A stretch of DNA of 28,728 nucleotides, taken from positions 1 through 28,728 of the forward strand of contig CAKULV010000041.1 in NCBI GenBank assembly GCA_934667425.1, read 5' to 3'. Below the pieces are notes generated by a model. It saw only the letters and a list, made by a program, of their open reading frames with translations. It was not told the origin of the DNA and searched no databases. Below, in pieces: positions 1 through 8,184 of the stretch. Made by a program: the position numbers and the translations under genes. Positions within the stretch are counted from its first letter, which is position 1; every line of letters begins with the position of its first letter. The stretch is from an uncultured Kiritimatiellota bacterium (GTDB lineage Bacteria > Verrucomicrobiota > Kiritimatiellia > RFP12 > UBA1067).

Positions 1-84
1 TTCACTGTGAAGGCATGACAGGACATTGACAACCTCATACTGCGCAGAGGTCAATTCCTTGCGGTGTTCTTTAAGAGCGCTCAT
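1..84 (-). CDS. 5' end of an unidentified gene, cut by the window edge
   Basis: An ATG at 84-82 opens a frame that stays open for 28 codons to the window edge, beginning MSALKEHRKELTSAQYEVVN. A good ribosome-binding site (GAGGG, 5 bases before the ATG) and a strong extended -10 promoter about 30 bases upstream support a real start. The visible part is hydrophilic, with no signal peptide, so a cytoplasmic protein is likely. The helical segment after residue 10 vaguely resembles the start of MarR/BlaI-like regulators, but 28 residues are too few to name a family. It has its own promoter and is therefore probably not part of the carbohydrate operon to its right. Confidence 0.6.
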   Translation of the reverse strand, partial: MSALKEHRKELTSAQYEVVNVLSCLHSE

Positions 85-112
85 AATTCCCTCGTGGATT
101 GGAAACGCATAC

Positions 113-123
113 ATTATACCACA
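113..123 (-). promoter_or_regulatory. Extended -10 promoter for the left-edge gene
   Basis: The minus strand reads TGTGGTATAAT here, a perfect TATAAT with the TGn extension. No good -35 hexamer sits 16-18 bases upstream (CAACGT at 17), which is normal for extended -10 promoters. The -10 hexamer (113-118) lies 28 bases before the ATG at 84, giving a leader of roughly 20 bases that contains the Shine-Dalgarno sequence. The same 11-mer occurs in front of the DUF1080 gene at the other end of the window. The rest of the 85-197 gap shows no hairpin terminator or further gene. Confidence 0.65.
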
Positions 124-197
124 ATCAGCCCCGAAACGTTGGAGAGCTTGCGTTGGAACAGATCATTTCACAACAGTGCGAATCTTCCATTCCCATG

Positions 198-1223
198 CTA
201 AAACTCTAGCTTGGGGAGCGAGGCGACAATCTTCTGCGTTTCGACGCTCATTTGGATGACTCTGCTCACAAGGTCGAGGATATAGCGCGGGTTGTCGCTC
301 CACAGATTGGGGTCGTTGACAATGCCCGAATCGGCGTTCGTGGTGACGGCATAGCGTTCCATGACCCATTCAATCGCCGATTTCCCGTTCACGACATACT
401 CGTAGGCCGCCATCGGGATGTTCTCGATCTTGACGGAATCGTTGAAGAGAATTGTTCCCTTGTCGTCTTTTGACGGAAAACGCATCTTCGAGACCTTCGG
501 ATTGTTCGTCTTGTCGCCTGTGATGATCAACTGGCTACAAAGCGGTCCCGTTTCATAATTCAGATGGAGATCGGCAAGCTTGCGGCCGGCCTTTACGAAA
601 GCCTTGAAGTCTTGCGCCGTTGCTACAAGAGGGATCCGTGCCAGCGTCTTCTTCAAGTCGGAGGAAAACCGTTTGCGATAGTCTGGACTGTGCAATAGGC
701 CATAGACGTAGAAGAAGACATCTTCATGCGTCACTTTGGGACCGTATTCTTCACGTGCGCGCTGAAGAATGAAATCGCTTATACCGGAATGCCGTCTATA
801 ATCCTCGTTTCCCTTGTCAAACAAAGAAAGTTCGTTTTTCTCGTACCAATAGAGCGGGAAGCACTGGCTCTTCCCGATCAATTCAAGATCGGGAATGGTA
901 TCGACAATGATACAGGAGAACTCTTTTGTCACCCCCACGCCCGAAACGCAGATTACCAAGTTCCTGCTTTGAGGGCTCGGGAAGAGACGGGGAATCTGAT
1001 AGGTTCTTTCCAGTATTGGCTTGTAATTGAAGAACATCTGTTTACAAAATGGGCGATACATCGCTGTCGTGATGCATTCCGGGTGGCAGTGCAGACGGAT
1101 GTGCTTCAGGACACCTTGTTTCAAAGAATCTGACCAACTGATTTTCTGCGCGTCGAACTCAAACTCGGCTTTGTTCGAGTCTTGTTCAAATTTGTGGACA
1201 TGGTTATTGTAGAAAAGGCGCAT
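198..1223 (-). pseudogene. C-terminal fragment of a type ISP (LlaBIII-like) restriction-modification enzyme
   Basis: The 341-residue frame matches the C-terminal specificity region of single-chain type ISP restriction-modification enzymes. These normally carry nuclease, helicase and methyltransferase domains ahead of it in about 1,500-1,600 residues. Family hallmarks are the YRPF motif near residue 57, the segment around FFYVYGLLHSPDYRKRF (about residues 165-181), the KAGRKLADLHLNYE stretch near 210, and EYVVNGKSAIEWVMERY and SGIVNDPN near the end. No nuclease, DEAD-box or NPPY methylase motif is present, and the frame closes 9 codons before the ATG at a TAG that is also the stop of the glycosidase fragment to its right. 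No Shine-Dalgarno sequence precedes the ATG. I read it as a truncated remnant. It is visibly A+T-richer than the carbohydrate genes, consistent with different ancestry. Confidence 0.85.
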
Positions 1224-1250
1224 TGAGGATCTACGCGCGACACCGGGCGG

Positions 1251-2891
1251 CTATTCGATGCGCAGGGTGGAAAATTCGATAGTGTGTGGACGTTCTGGGC
1301 CATTCGGGAATAGCCATGCCCCCAACGAAAGGGCGACCTTCACCAATCGCCTTGCATCGAGCGTCGGTTCCTGCGGCGGCGAGCCGCATTCCTTCCAATG
1401 CGAAAAATGGCGAAAGGATTCAATCGGCATACGGATGTCGCGCCACGCCGTCGTAAGATTGACCGTACGCCCCCACGGACGCCCCGCATCATCGTACAGG
1501 ACGAGTTCAACCTTGGTCGTATGTGCCGTCGCCGCACGCAAGCGGACGACAACCGTCTTAGGACGTGCCGCATCGGGAAACGTCGCGCGAAATGCGCTTC
1601 CGTCCAACGGTTGACGGAACTGGAAGAACCCTTTCCCACCCTTGAACGCCGCGACGTGCAAACGATATGCGGGTGAGCCATCCGCATCCTGCGCCCGCTC
1701 ATGCCACGCATTGCTTCCGCCAAACAGCCAAGCGTTCGCCGCACGTTCCGGATCGAACAGGTTCCAATCCGCAGACCGTGCGCAGACATCAACCGTTCCA
1801 GTCGATCCAACCGTGCCACCCCTGCCCTTCGCCACAACCTGTACCTGCCAACGACCTGGCGTCAGCGTCCCCGCCGCAAGTCGGACGGTTCCATTCTGCA
1901 CAGGTCGGCGCACGATCTTGCCCCGACCGTTCACGAACGAGAGTTCCGCACCCGACGCAAAAGCCGTCGGACAGTCAATCGCAGTCTCACGGTCAGCCCG
2001 GATCTGTCGTGGGATGCGTGGCCCAGCCAAGACCGTCGATACGAGCGGCGGCATGACGAAGCGTGGGCCATGAGTCCCAGCTGGCGCAGGAGCGATCTTT
2101 CCCCCGCGTTCGAGCACATAGTCGCCTGGAGTTATCTCAAGCACGAAACGGTCGCCAAGATCCGGCAGGTTCACCGCCAGCTTCACCTTCCGATCAAGCG
2201 CTGCGACCTTGACGCCAGGCGCACCTGTGAACGGATCGGCCACGCGAAAGATGTCCGGATATAGCTGAAGACGCCATTTCCCCGGAGCCAACCGATCAAG
2301 GAAATATGCACCCGTACCCTCTGAGTCAACGACTGTCGAACGCCCGACGCCCCAGACGTGCCGCAGTTTCGACGGATCCGGCGGCGGCGAAAGTGCGCCG
2401 TTTGTGTAGTAATAGACATCGTCCGACGCCAGCTCGGCGCAGTCGCGCGTCCCGTCGATCCGGAACGGCGGCGCGACGAGCGTGTTCGTGACGGTCCCAT
2501 AGGACGTAAAGCGCGGTACGCGGCGAAAGATTTCCGCCCCGATGGACATCGCGATCGCCTTGCCGGGCGTGTAGGCGAGATTGAGGTAATGCGTGCGCGT
2601 CGCGGCGTTCTCGGACGCGAGCGGCAACTCATCGTACTGGAACATCGCCGCCGTCTGCATGCCAACGCTGCGGAACATCATGGCCAACGCCGGCACGAGG
2701 TACGTCGCGCAGGTGTCGGCGGAGTCAAACTCGTAGACGATGCGCGCCTTGCCCGTCGCGGCGGCATTTGTGACGGACACGAACGGCACGATGCGGGCGA
2801 TATCGGGCGGTTCCGTCTCACATCCATGCTGGATGCCAGTCGGATAGGCGCTCGCCGTGATGCCGTCACCTCCCGTCCATCCGCATCGCAA
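1251..2891 (-). CDS. C-terminal half of a glycoside hydrolase with a carbohydrate-binding-like tail, in the -1 frame of the DUF4091 gene
   Basis: The frame is open from 2906 (just after a TGA at 2909-2907) to a TAG at 1251. The only early start is a TTG at 2891, with no signal peptide and a poor ribosome-binding site, so it is unlikely to be an independent gene. About residues 25-115 look like the last strands of a TIM barrel (the region with AMMFRSVGMQTAAMFQYDE and THYLNLAYTPGKAIA). A beta-rich stretch follows to about 380. The last 165 residues resemble a galactose-binding-like (CBM11/CIA30-type) beta sandwich ending FSTLRIE. The N-terminal half of such an enzyme is missing. Translation may enter from the upstream DUF4091 frame by a -1 shift at 2900-2906, giving a 1,238-residue chain. 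Otherwise it is a fusion scar or a broken gene. The family call is from memory of PVC proteins and is tentative. Confidence 0.6.
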   Translation of the reverse strand: MRCGWTGGDGITASAYPTGIQHGCETEPPDIARIVPFVSVTNAAATGKARIVYEFDSADTCATYLVPALAMMFRSVGMQTAAMFQYDELPLASENAATRTHYLNLAYTPGKAIAMSIGAEIFRRVPRFTSYGTVTNTLVAPPFRIDGTRDCAELASDDVYYYTNGALSPPPDPSKLRHVWGVGRSTVVDSEGTGAYFLDRLAPGKWRLQLYPDIFRVADPFTGAPGVKVAALDRKVKLAVNLPDLGDRFVLEITPGDYVLERGGKIAPAPAGTHGPRFVMPPLVSTVLAGPRIPRQIRADRETAIDCPTAFASGAELSFVNGRGKIVRRPVQNGTVRLAAGTLTPGRWQVQVVAKGRGGTVGSTGTVDVCARSADWNLFDPERAANAWLFGGSNAWHERAQDADGSPAYRLHVAAFKGGKGFFQFRQPLDGSAFRATFPDAARPKTVVVRLRAATAHTTKVELVLYDDAGRPWGRTVNLTTAWRDIRMPIESFRHFSHWKECGSPPQEPTLDARRLVKVALSLGAWLFPNGPERPHTIEFSTLRIE

Positions 2892-4966
2892 AGCAACCCG
2901 TTTCCCTCAATGATCTGCGCGAGTTCCGCACGGGCGGCACGAAGGGCCTTCGGATCGCGCACGTATGTCCTTAGCCCCGTCGTCACGCGACGGATCGCTG
3001 CGGCGGTCGCGGCAGGATCCTTTGCGGACGCCAACTGTAGCCACTCGTAGTCCTCCACCGCATCGCGCATAGAGGCAAGACGCAGACCAGGCAGAACGTG
3101 GTCGCGACCTGGATATGTCATCACGCCATCCCCCGGCATGTCGAACGGCGACCGGGTGTTGATGTCGAAGAACACATCCGACTCGTCGAGCGGGCTATCG
3201 ATCTTGCTCCAGAAGTTCACCGCCCAGAAGAGGTATCCTTCGGCCCGGTGCGCGAACGTCTGCCAACCGACGAGCACACGCGCCTCTATCGGCGGATATT
3301 CGAGTGACGAGAGGTTGGGATATGGAAAAAGCGGACCACAACACGTGTACCACCATACGCGCTTGCCCTGCTTCCTGAGCCAATCTGTCGTATCGTCCTT
3401 CCAGACCTGCGTACTCGGCACGTAGATGTCTGCCGACAAAGCCGCGACCGCATTGCTCGCAAGCGATCCCTTCGCGATGTCGCGGTAGAGCATCGCCGAG
3501 GTGATGAGGTCGAGACCGAGGTCTCGTTTCAGCTTCGGATAGAGCTTCTCGATCGTCGGATAGTATTCCTTCGTCCGCTCGTCGAAGCCGTAGACGGCGG
3601 CCATCCTGTCGAGGCCATGCCGCCGCAATTCGGCCACGTATGGCGTGAGCGAATTGGTGAACCACGAGTAGAAGCTTTCAGATGCGAGCTCCTTTGGCGA
3701 AGAGAGGAGCGTCCATGGCGCGTTCGGGTTCGGCCGCACGAGATTCTGGACCGTAAAGTAGTTCATGCCGCGCGACCGCGCATACAGGAGGTCGTCTATA
3801 TCAGGCGGAGACGTCCGCGTAACGTCGTCAGGGTTCAGCCTATGGTCGAGCATGATGTTCCACGCGGCGCGTTTCATGGCTCGGAAGCGGCCGGGGTAGA
3901 GCTTGCGCAGAAATCCGTCCATCATCGCAACGCCCGTCCGAAGCCCAAACGTCTGTGGCAGCGCGAAATTGCGCACCGTCACTTCGACGGGAATCTCGCC
4001 GGGAAGCGGCTTGCCGCCAGCGACAAACCGCACCGAACCGCGATAGGTTCCCCGCGCGGCGTCCCGCGATGCGGCAAACGTGACAAGCGCGTCCTGGGTC
4101 ATCCCCTTGCGAACGTGCATAGCCCCGGCAGGCAACAGAGGGTCTGGCACCCACTTTTCGCCGGCGTGATGGCTGTCGGGGTGGTGATGGTACTCTGGCG
4201 GAAGCGGCACATAGCCCTGCCGTTCCCACACTATCGACCCCGGGAAAGCGCGTCCCTCTTCATCCCGAAATTCTCCTATCGCCACTTCAACCGCACCCAA
4301 TTCCCGCGCCACGCCAGTCGAAAGCAACGCCTGGAAGCCCTCTCGTTCGCCACGCGCAATATCCAGCCGTACAGTTTCCTGCCGATGCGCGTCCACCGGG
4401 AACGTCAGCGGCGTCACGATCGACATCGAGTCCGCCCACCAGACCCGCGTCGCATCGGCCTTGAGCGGATTCGCCGGACGAAACGACGATGGCGACTCGG
4501 TGCGTCGCTTCCATGCAGCTTCCTTTCTGCCAAAGACAAGTTCCCACACGTCGTCCGCATCGGCGAACGGCAGACAGGTGCGCCGCTGTGTAGCCAGCAC
4601 CGTGCCTGTCGGCGGAGCTGCACGTTCGACGAAGACGTTGCGGAACTCGGCCTTGCCCGAACCATGCCGCAGGAACGCCGCCACGTCGATGGACTTCACC
4701 GGCTTCGCCGGACAGAACACGTTGGCCGTCTTCTCCCAGTCGTGCGTGCCGCCCGTCCACTTCGCCCACTTCTGCCATGTCGAGGTGCCGTCCGTATAGT
4801 GTATGTCCAGAAACACGCAGTAGTCCGAGGCATACGCCCCCTCGGCGCGGGATTCGCCGCCAAACCAGATCGGATCCGCCGTAGGCTTCTCGTACGTGAG
4901 CGTCGTAGAGTAGCTGCCCCTCACTCCCTCGAACAGCATCGCCGCCAACAGAATCGAAAGCGTCAT
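2678..4966 (-). CDS. DUF4091 (GH123-like) secreted glycosidase, copy 1
   Basis: The N-terminus (MTLSILLAAMLFEG) is a short hydrophobic export signal. A beta-sandwich module follows (about residues 20-130), then the DUF4091 TIM-barrel module from about 170 to 689. The FDE motif at D462/E463 matches the Asp-Glu pair that GH123 N-acetylgalactosaminidases use in substrate-assisted catalysis. The last genuine residues are near AELAQIIEGN (689). After that the frame turns into Arg/Ser-rich shadow sequence and ends at 762, while good coding sequence continues in the -1 frame. The paralogue at 16339-18444 is 701 residues and stops naturally at the equivalent place. The gene starts 19 bases after LamG/PATR protein 1, with AAGGTG ahead of the ATG. 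A GalNAc or related hexosamine glycan is a likely substrate, by family only. Confidence 0.8.
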   Translation of the reverse strand: MTLSILLAAMLFEGVRGSYSTTLTYEKPTADPIWFGGESRAEGAYASDYCVFLDIHYTDGTSTWQKWAKWTGGTHDWEKTANVFCPAKPVKSIDVAAFLRHGSGKAEFRNVFVERAAPPTGTVLATQRRTCLPFADADDVWELVFGRKEAAWKRRTESPSSFRPANPLKADATRVWWADSMSIVTPLTFPVDAHRQETVRLDIARGEREGFQALLSTGVARELGAVEVAIGEFRDEEGRAFPGSIVWERQGYVPLPPEYHHHPDSHHAGEKWVPDPLLPAGAMHVRKGMTQDALVTFAASRDAARGTYRGSVRFVAGGKPLPGEIPVEVTVRNFALPQTFGLRTGVAMMDGFLRKLYPGRFRAMKRAAWNIMLDHRLNPDDVTRTSPPDIDDLLYARSRGMNYFTVQNLVRPNPNAPWTLLSSPKELASESFYSWFTNSLTPYVAELRRHGLDRMAAVYGFDERTKEYYPTIEKLYPKLKRDLGLDLITSAMLYRDIAKGSLASNAVAALSADIYVPSTQVWKDDTTDWLRKQGKRVWWYTCCGPLFPYPNLSSLEYPPIEARVLVGWQTFAHRAEGYLFWAVNFWSKIDSPLDESDVFFDINTRSPFDMPGDGVMTYPGRDHVLPGLRLASMRDAVEDYEWLQLASAKDPAATAAAIRRVTTGLRTYVRDPKALRAARAELAQIIEGNGLLCDADGREVTASRRAPIRLASSMDVRRNRPISPASCRSCPSQMPPRRARRASSTSLTPPTPARRTSCRRWP
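2900..2906 (-). other. Candidate -1 frameshift heptamer
   Basis: The minus strand reads G GGA AAC, in exact X XXY YYZ phase with the DUF4091 reading frame (codons GAG GGA AAC). A stop in the -1 frame (TGA, 2909-2907) lies immediately before it, and the -1 frame is open from here to 1251. Downstream, GATGC and GCATC (about 20 bases apart) could form only a weak 5-bp stem, and there is no convincing upstream Shine-Dalgarno stimulator. The site is where a slip would have to happen, but an ordinary indel or sequencing error within the next 40 bases explains the data equally well. Confidence 0.35.
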
Positions 4967-4985
4967 CGCATCACCTTGCCATTTC

Positions 4986-7900
4986 TCAACGCAGGATCAC
5001 CCGACAGCCCAGACTCCCGATCCGCAACCACAGCGCATTGTCCCGCACCCGGAAGCGCACCGGCGCGACACCTGTCACCGTCCAGCCGGAGAAGTCCGCC
5101 GGCGTTTTCAGCGTTCGCCCGCGAGCGACGGGGATCTCGACCAAGCCTCCATGGTAGTCTGTTATATCCACCCTCGCCATCGTCGGCAACACGACCGTGC
5201 CGCTTGCCGCATCGACACACGGCTCGTCCGTACCGTCGCCCCTGAACGCAAGGGCAGCACCCTCTTGAATCGGGAACGTCGCCGAAGGGAATCCTTCGCC
5301 GACCGTAAGGCTCTTCGCGGCCGTGACGCGCCCATCATATTCCCGACCATCTCCTGTTAGCGCCAACGCATCCGCGCCATGGATATCGCCATGCCCTTTC
5401 AGCGTTCCATTGAACGACGAGGTGCCGCTGACAGTAAGTTTCGCCCATGGGAGCGACAGGGTGCCATCGCCAGCCAGCGAGCCAACCGTCTGACTGTGCC
5501 CTATCTCCAGCTCGCCACGACCCGCGACCGTGACATTCGCCGCAGACGACAGCACATTGTCGTTCGACATGCCCGCGTTCGCGTTCTCACGGACAATTTC
5601 ACGGACTTCCGCCGCCGTAAGGGCCCGGTCGTAGAGGCGGCAGTCATCTACGTATTCGGGGAATGCGGCCGCAGTGATCGGATTGTAGCCGAGGTAGAGG
5701 CGAGGGGCTGTCCCCACGTCAGAAATCACGTAGTTCGTCCACTCAAGCAACGTTTCGCCGTCCCAGTAGACGTGCAGGGTCTTGGCCGTCTTGTCGTAGA
5801 CTACGGCAAAGTCCTTCCAGCCTGCGCGTTGCCCTTCGCCGCCCAGCGGGAAGGCGATGCCGTTGTCCTTCCAGCTCCATCCGAACGCCACCACTTCGGC
5901 AAACGGCTTCCAGTTGCACCAGGCGAGCTTGAGGTACTTGCCCTCTTCGGCAGAACCGAGGAAAAGGCATCCTGCCCGATTCTCGACCGGACGACTCTTC
6001 GGCATGACACGAACAGTGATCGAAAAGCCCTGCGTAAGATCCAGCCCTGCGGGGATATCCATCTGCCGTCCAGAATCTGCGCCGTCGATCTGCGCCGCCC
6101 GACCGTTGACGCCGGGGCAGGTCGACGCATCCACCGTTGCGGCATCCAAGGGATCGTCAAACGTCCAATGGGCAATCGGCGCCGTCTGTCCGAAGGTGTC
6201 GGCCGTGCCGATGTTGCCGCGAGTACGGCAATCGACCTCTATCTCATCCGCCGTCAAGGCGCGGTTCCAGATCTGGATGTTGTCCATGTCGCCGTGGTAA
6301 AGGTTGCGGATCTGGTCGTTGTGCGTCACGCGTGCGCCGAACCGCCAACTGCCGCGCACGTAGAAATGGTAGTCGGTATTCCGCTTGCGTTCGTAGAAGA
6401 GCGCACCGTCCAGCCAAACCCGGTGCAGGCGCGTCGCCGCGTCATAGCAGAACGCGAACTGGTGCCAGTCGCCGTCGAACACGTCCGTTCCATTTGGCAC
6501 GGGTAGCGTGACACCATGTAGGGCGTTTTCCTCAAAACCGCTGATGGTGATCGTGTTGGTGGACGCGAAGCACATCCACGCCATGCCTCGGTCGGTGGGA
6601 TCCTCATTGGTCGGCCAGCCGTTGTAGAACAGTTCCATGCCCGTGCCTCGCCTATCCGCGTGTGTGCCGTCCATCGTCGTCCTGTCTGGACGGATCCACA
6701 TGACGACCGTGAACGAGTTTGTCAGTTCAAGGATATCCGCTCGCGTCGTCCCCTCATTGGCGGTCGTGATGCTCTGCTTCGTCGCGGCATCGAAATCGAA
6801 ATGTGCGCATCGCCCGCCGCCCGCGCCGTCCGCCGCGAAAGACGGAAGCGTCGTGTTGAAGTGTGGGATCGTCGCAAGCGCAACGCCTGGCGTAACGTCT
6901 CGTGGATTCGCCCCGTCTGCGTCATCGTCAAAAGTGTAGTACGCGACAAGGCCATCCGCCGCCCGGTATGGACGTGTCGTCACGACCTTCCCGCCAGTCA
7001 CGTTCAGCGTCGCGAAATCGTTCGCGCCACCGAGTTCAAGCGTGTAGCCATCCGCACCGTTCACCGCCAATGTTCCTTCACCCGTAATCGGACTGTTGAC
7101 GACATCCTTTGTCCCTGCCGCACCCGCTACGGTCAATGCCGCATTCGCCGCGACGGAAACGCCGCCCGCCGCGTTGGTGGCGACGAGCGAGCCGAAGACC
7201 GCATCGCCATACATGTTCAGCCTGCCGTTGCGAACTCCCCGATACCGACTGCCATCCGGCGCTCGAACCGGCATTGCCGGAGTACCGAGGTGAAGATCAC
7301 CGTTCGCGGGCACGAATGTCATCGGCCCGCAAGCATCCGCGAATCCGCCCGTTAGCCACGTCTGGTAGCCATAGCGCGTTTCGATCGTGCCGGACGTGGC
7401 GATTTCCGCCGCGTTGGTGACGAGTTCCGGCACCCGCATCGTGAGGCGGTGTCCGCCAAGGCGCATCGTGGCCCCCGTCACGCCCGGCGCCGTCGCCACA
7501 TGTCCGAACGGCCTATCCTGCCGCATCTCGAACACGGACGCGTCGCTATCCAGCGTAATCTGCGCAAGGGCGACGCCGTAGGCCGATCCTTCGGACGTCC
7601 AATCCTCGCCGACGACAAACGTAAGGTCTCGGATGAAAAGACGCAACACCGTCTCATGCGAAAAGAACCCGTTCACGATGAACGTTCCACCGCCACCGAG
7701 GTATACATACGACTGGTTCCATCCTCCGACGAATTTCGCCCGGAAGTCCACTACCGTTCCGGACGGCACAACGACCTGCGGATAGATGTATGGCGAGGCA
7801 TTCGACATCACAAGGTTGAGGATGCACTTGTCTGTGGCCGACCTGATCGTGACCGTACCCTGGTTCGCGCCGAAGAGCAAGCCGCCAACGTAAAGCGTCC

Positions 7901-8147
7901 CCGCATAGTCTGCAACAAGAGTTCCATCCGCCGGGAAGTCCACCAGATTCCACGCCGGTGCATCCTTGTTTGTCGCTTCCGTCGGCGGCGTCCAGTCCCC
8001 GCCAGTAGCGAAGTCCTTCCAGTTTGCCGCGTTGTTCCAGTTGAAATCCCCGCCGGCACCGGTCCAGATGTTCGTGTGGCTTGGATGCGCCGCCCATATG
8101 GGAAACGCCGCGATTGCCGCCGTCAGCGTCAGAAGAATCCGTTTCAT
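4986..8147 (-). CDS. Large secreted LamG/PATR surface protein, copy 1
   Basis: This 1,053-residue protein starts with a signal peptide (MKRILLTLTAAIAAFPIWA) behind a good AAAGGAGAG ribosome-binding site. The mature N-terminus has the WTGAGGDFNWNNAANW motif typical of autotransporter-associated beta-strand proteins. Residues to about 400 are beta-helix-like repeats. Two concanavalin/LamG-type domains follow, roughly 395-640 (start VAYYTFDDD, end DNIQIWNRALTADEI) and 655-855 (start AHWTFDDP, end CRLYDRALTAAEV). A further beta-repeat region leads to a basic tail ending RFRVRDNALWLRIGSLGCRV and three more residues. No autotransporter barrel, PEP-CTERM or LPXTG anchor is visible. A role in binding glycans or the cell surface is inferred from the LamG domains. 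It sits between GH5 and DUF4091 copy 1, mirroring the LamG-DUF4091 pair at 16339-21735. Confidence 0.85.
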   Translation of the reverse strand: MKRILLTLTAAIAAFPIWAAHPSHTNIWTGAGGDFNWNNAANWKDFATGGDWTPPTEATNKDAPAWNLVDFPADGTLVADYAGTLYVGGLLFGANQGTVTIRSATDKCILNLVMSNASPYIYPQVVVPSGTVVDFRAKFVGGWNQSYVYLGGGGTFIVNGFFSHETVLRLFIRDLTFVVGEDWTSEGSAYGVALAQITLDSDASVFEMRQDRPFGHVATAPGVTGATMRLGGHRLTMRVPELVTNAAEIATSGTIETRYGYQTWLTGGFADACGPMTFVPANGDLHLGTPAMPVRAPDGSRYRGVRNGRLNMYGDAVFGSLVATNAAGGVSVAANAALTVAGAAGTKDVVNSPITGEGTLAVNGADGYTLELGGANDFATLNVTGGKVVTTRPYRAADGLVAYYTFDDDADGANPRDVTPGVALATIPHFNTTLPSFAADGAGGGRCAHFDFDAATKQSITTANEGTTRADILELTNSFTVVMWIRPDRTTMDGTHADRRGTGMELFYNGWPTNEDPTDRGMAWMCFASTNTITISGFEENALHGVTLPVPNGTDVFDGDWHQFAFCYDAATRLHRVWLDGALFYERKRNTDYHFYVRGSWRFGARVTHNDQIRNLYHGDMDNIQIWNRALTADEIEVDCRTRGNIGTADTFGQTAPIAHWTFDDPLDAATVDASTCPGVNGRAAQIDGADSGRQMDIPAGLDLTQGFSITVRVMPKSRPVENRAGCLFLGSAEEGKYLKLAWCNWKPFAEVVAFGWSWKDNGIAFPLGGEGQRAGWKDFAVVYDKTAKTLHVYWDGETLLEWTNYVISDVGTAPRLYLGYNPITAAAFPEYVDDCRLYDRALTAAEVREIVRENANAGMSNDNVLSSAANVTVAGRGELEIGHSQTVGSLAGDGTLSLPWAKLTVSGTSSFNGTLKGHGDIHGADALALTGDGREYDGRVTAAKSLTVGEGFPSATFPIQEGAALAFRGDGTDEPCVDAASGTVVLPTMARVDITDYHGGLVEIPVARGRTLKTPADFSGWTVTGVAPVRFRVRDNALWLRIGSLGCRVILR

Positions 8148-8184
8148 GTGCCCCTCTCCTTTCGTTTCTCGTTTCGTTCCCTTT

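Noticed and set aside
1224..1250. Read-through fusion of the glycosidase fragment with the restriction-enzyme fragment
   Set aside because: They share a frame and are separated by a TAG, but the functions are unrelated and the composition changes, so the shared frame is most likely coincidence.
3617..5245. Long plus-strand open frame of 542 codons
   Set aside because: It is antisense to DUF4091 copy 1, rich in Arg/His/Pro, and without a recognisable domain. Such frames arise opposite high-G+C genes.
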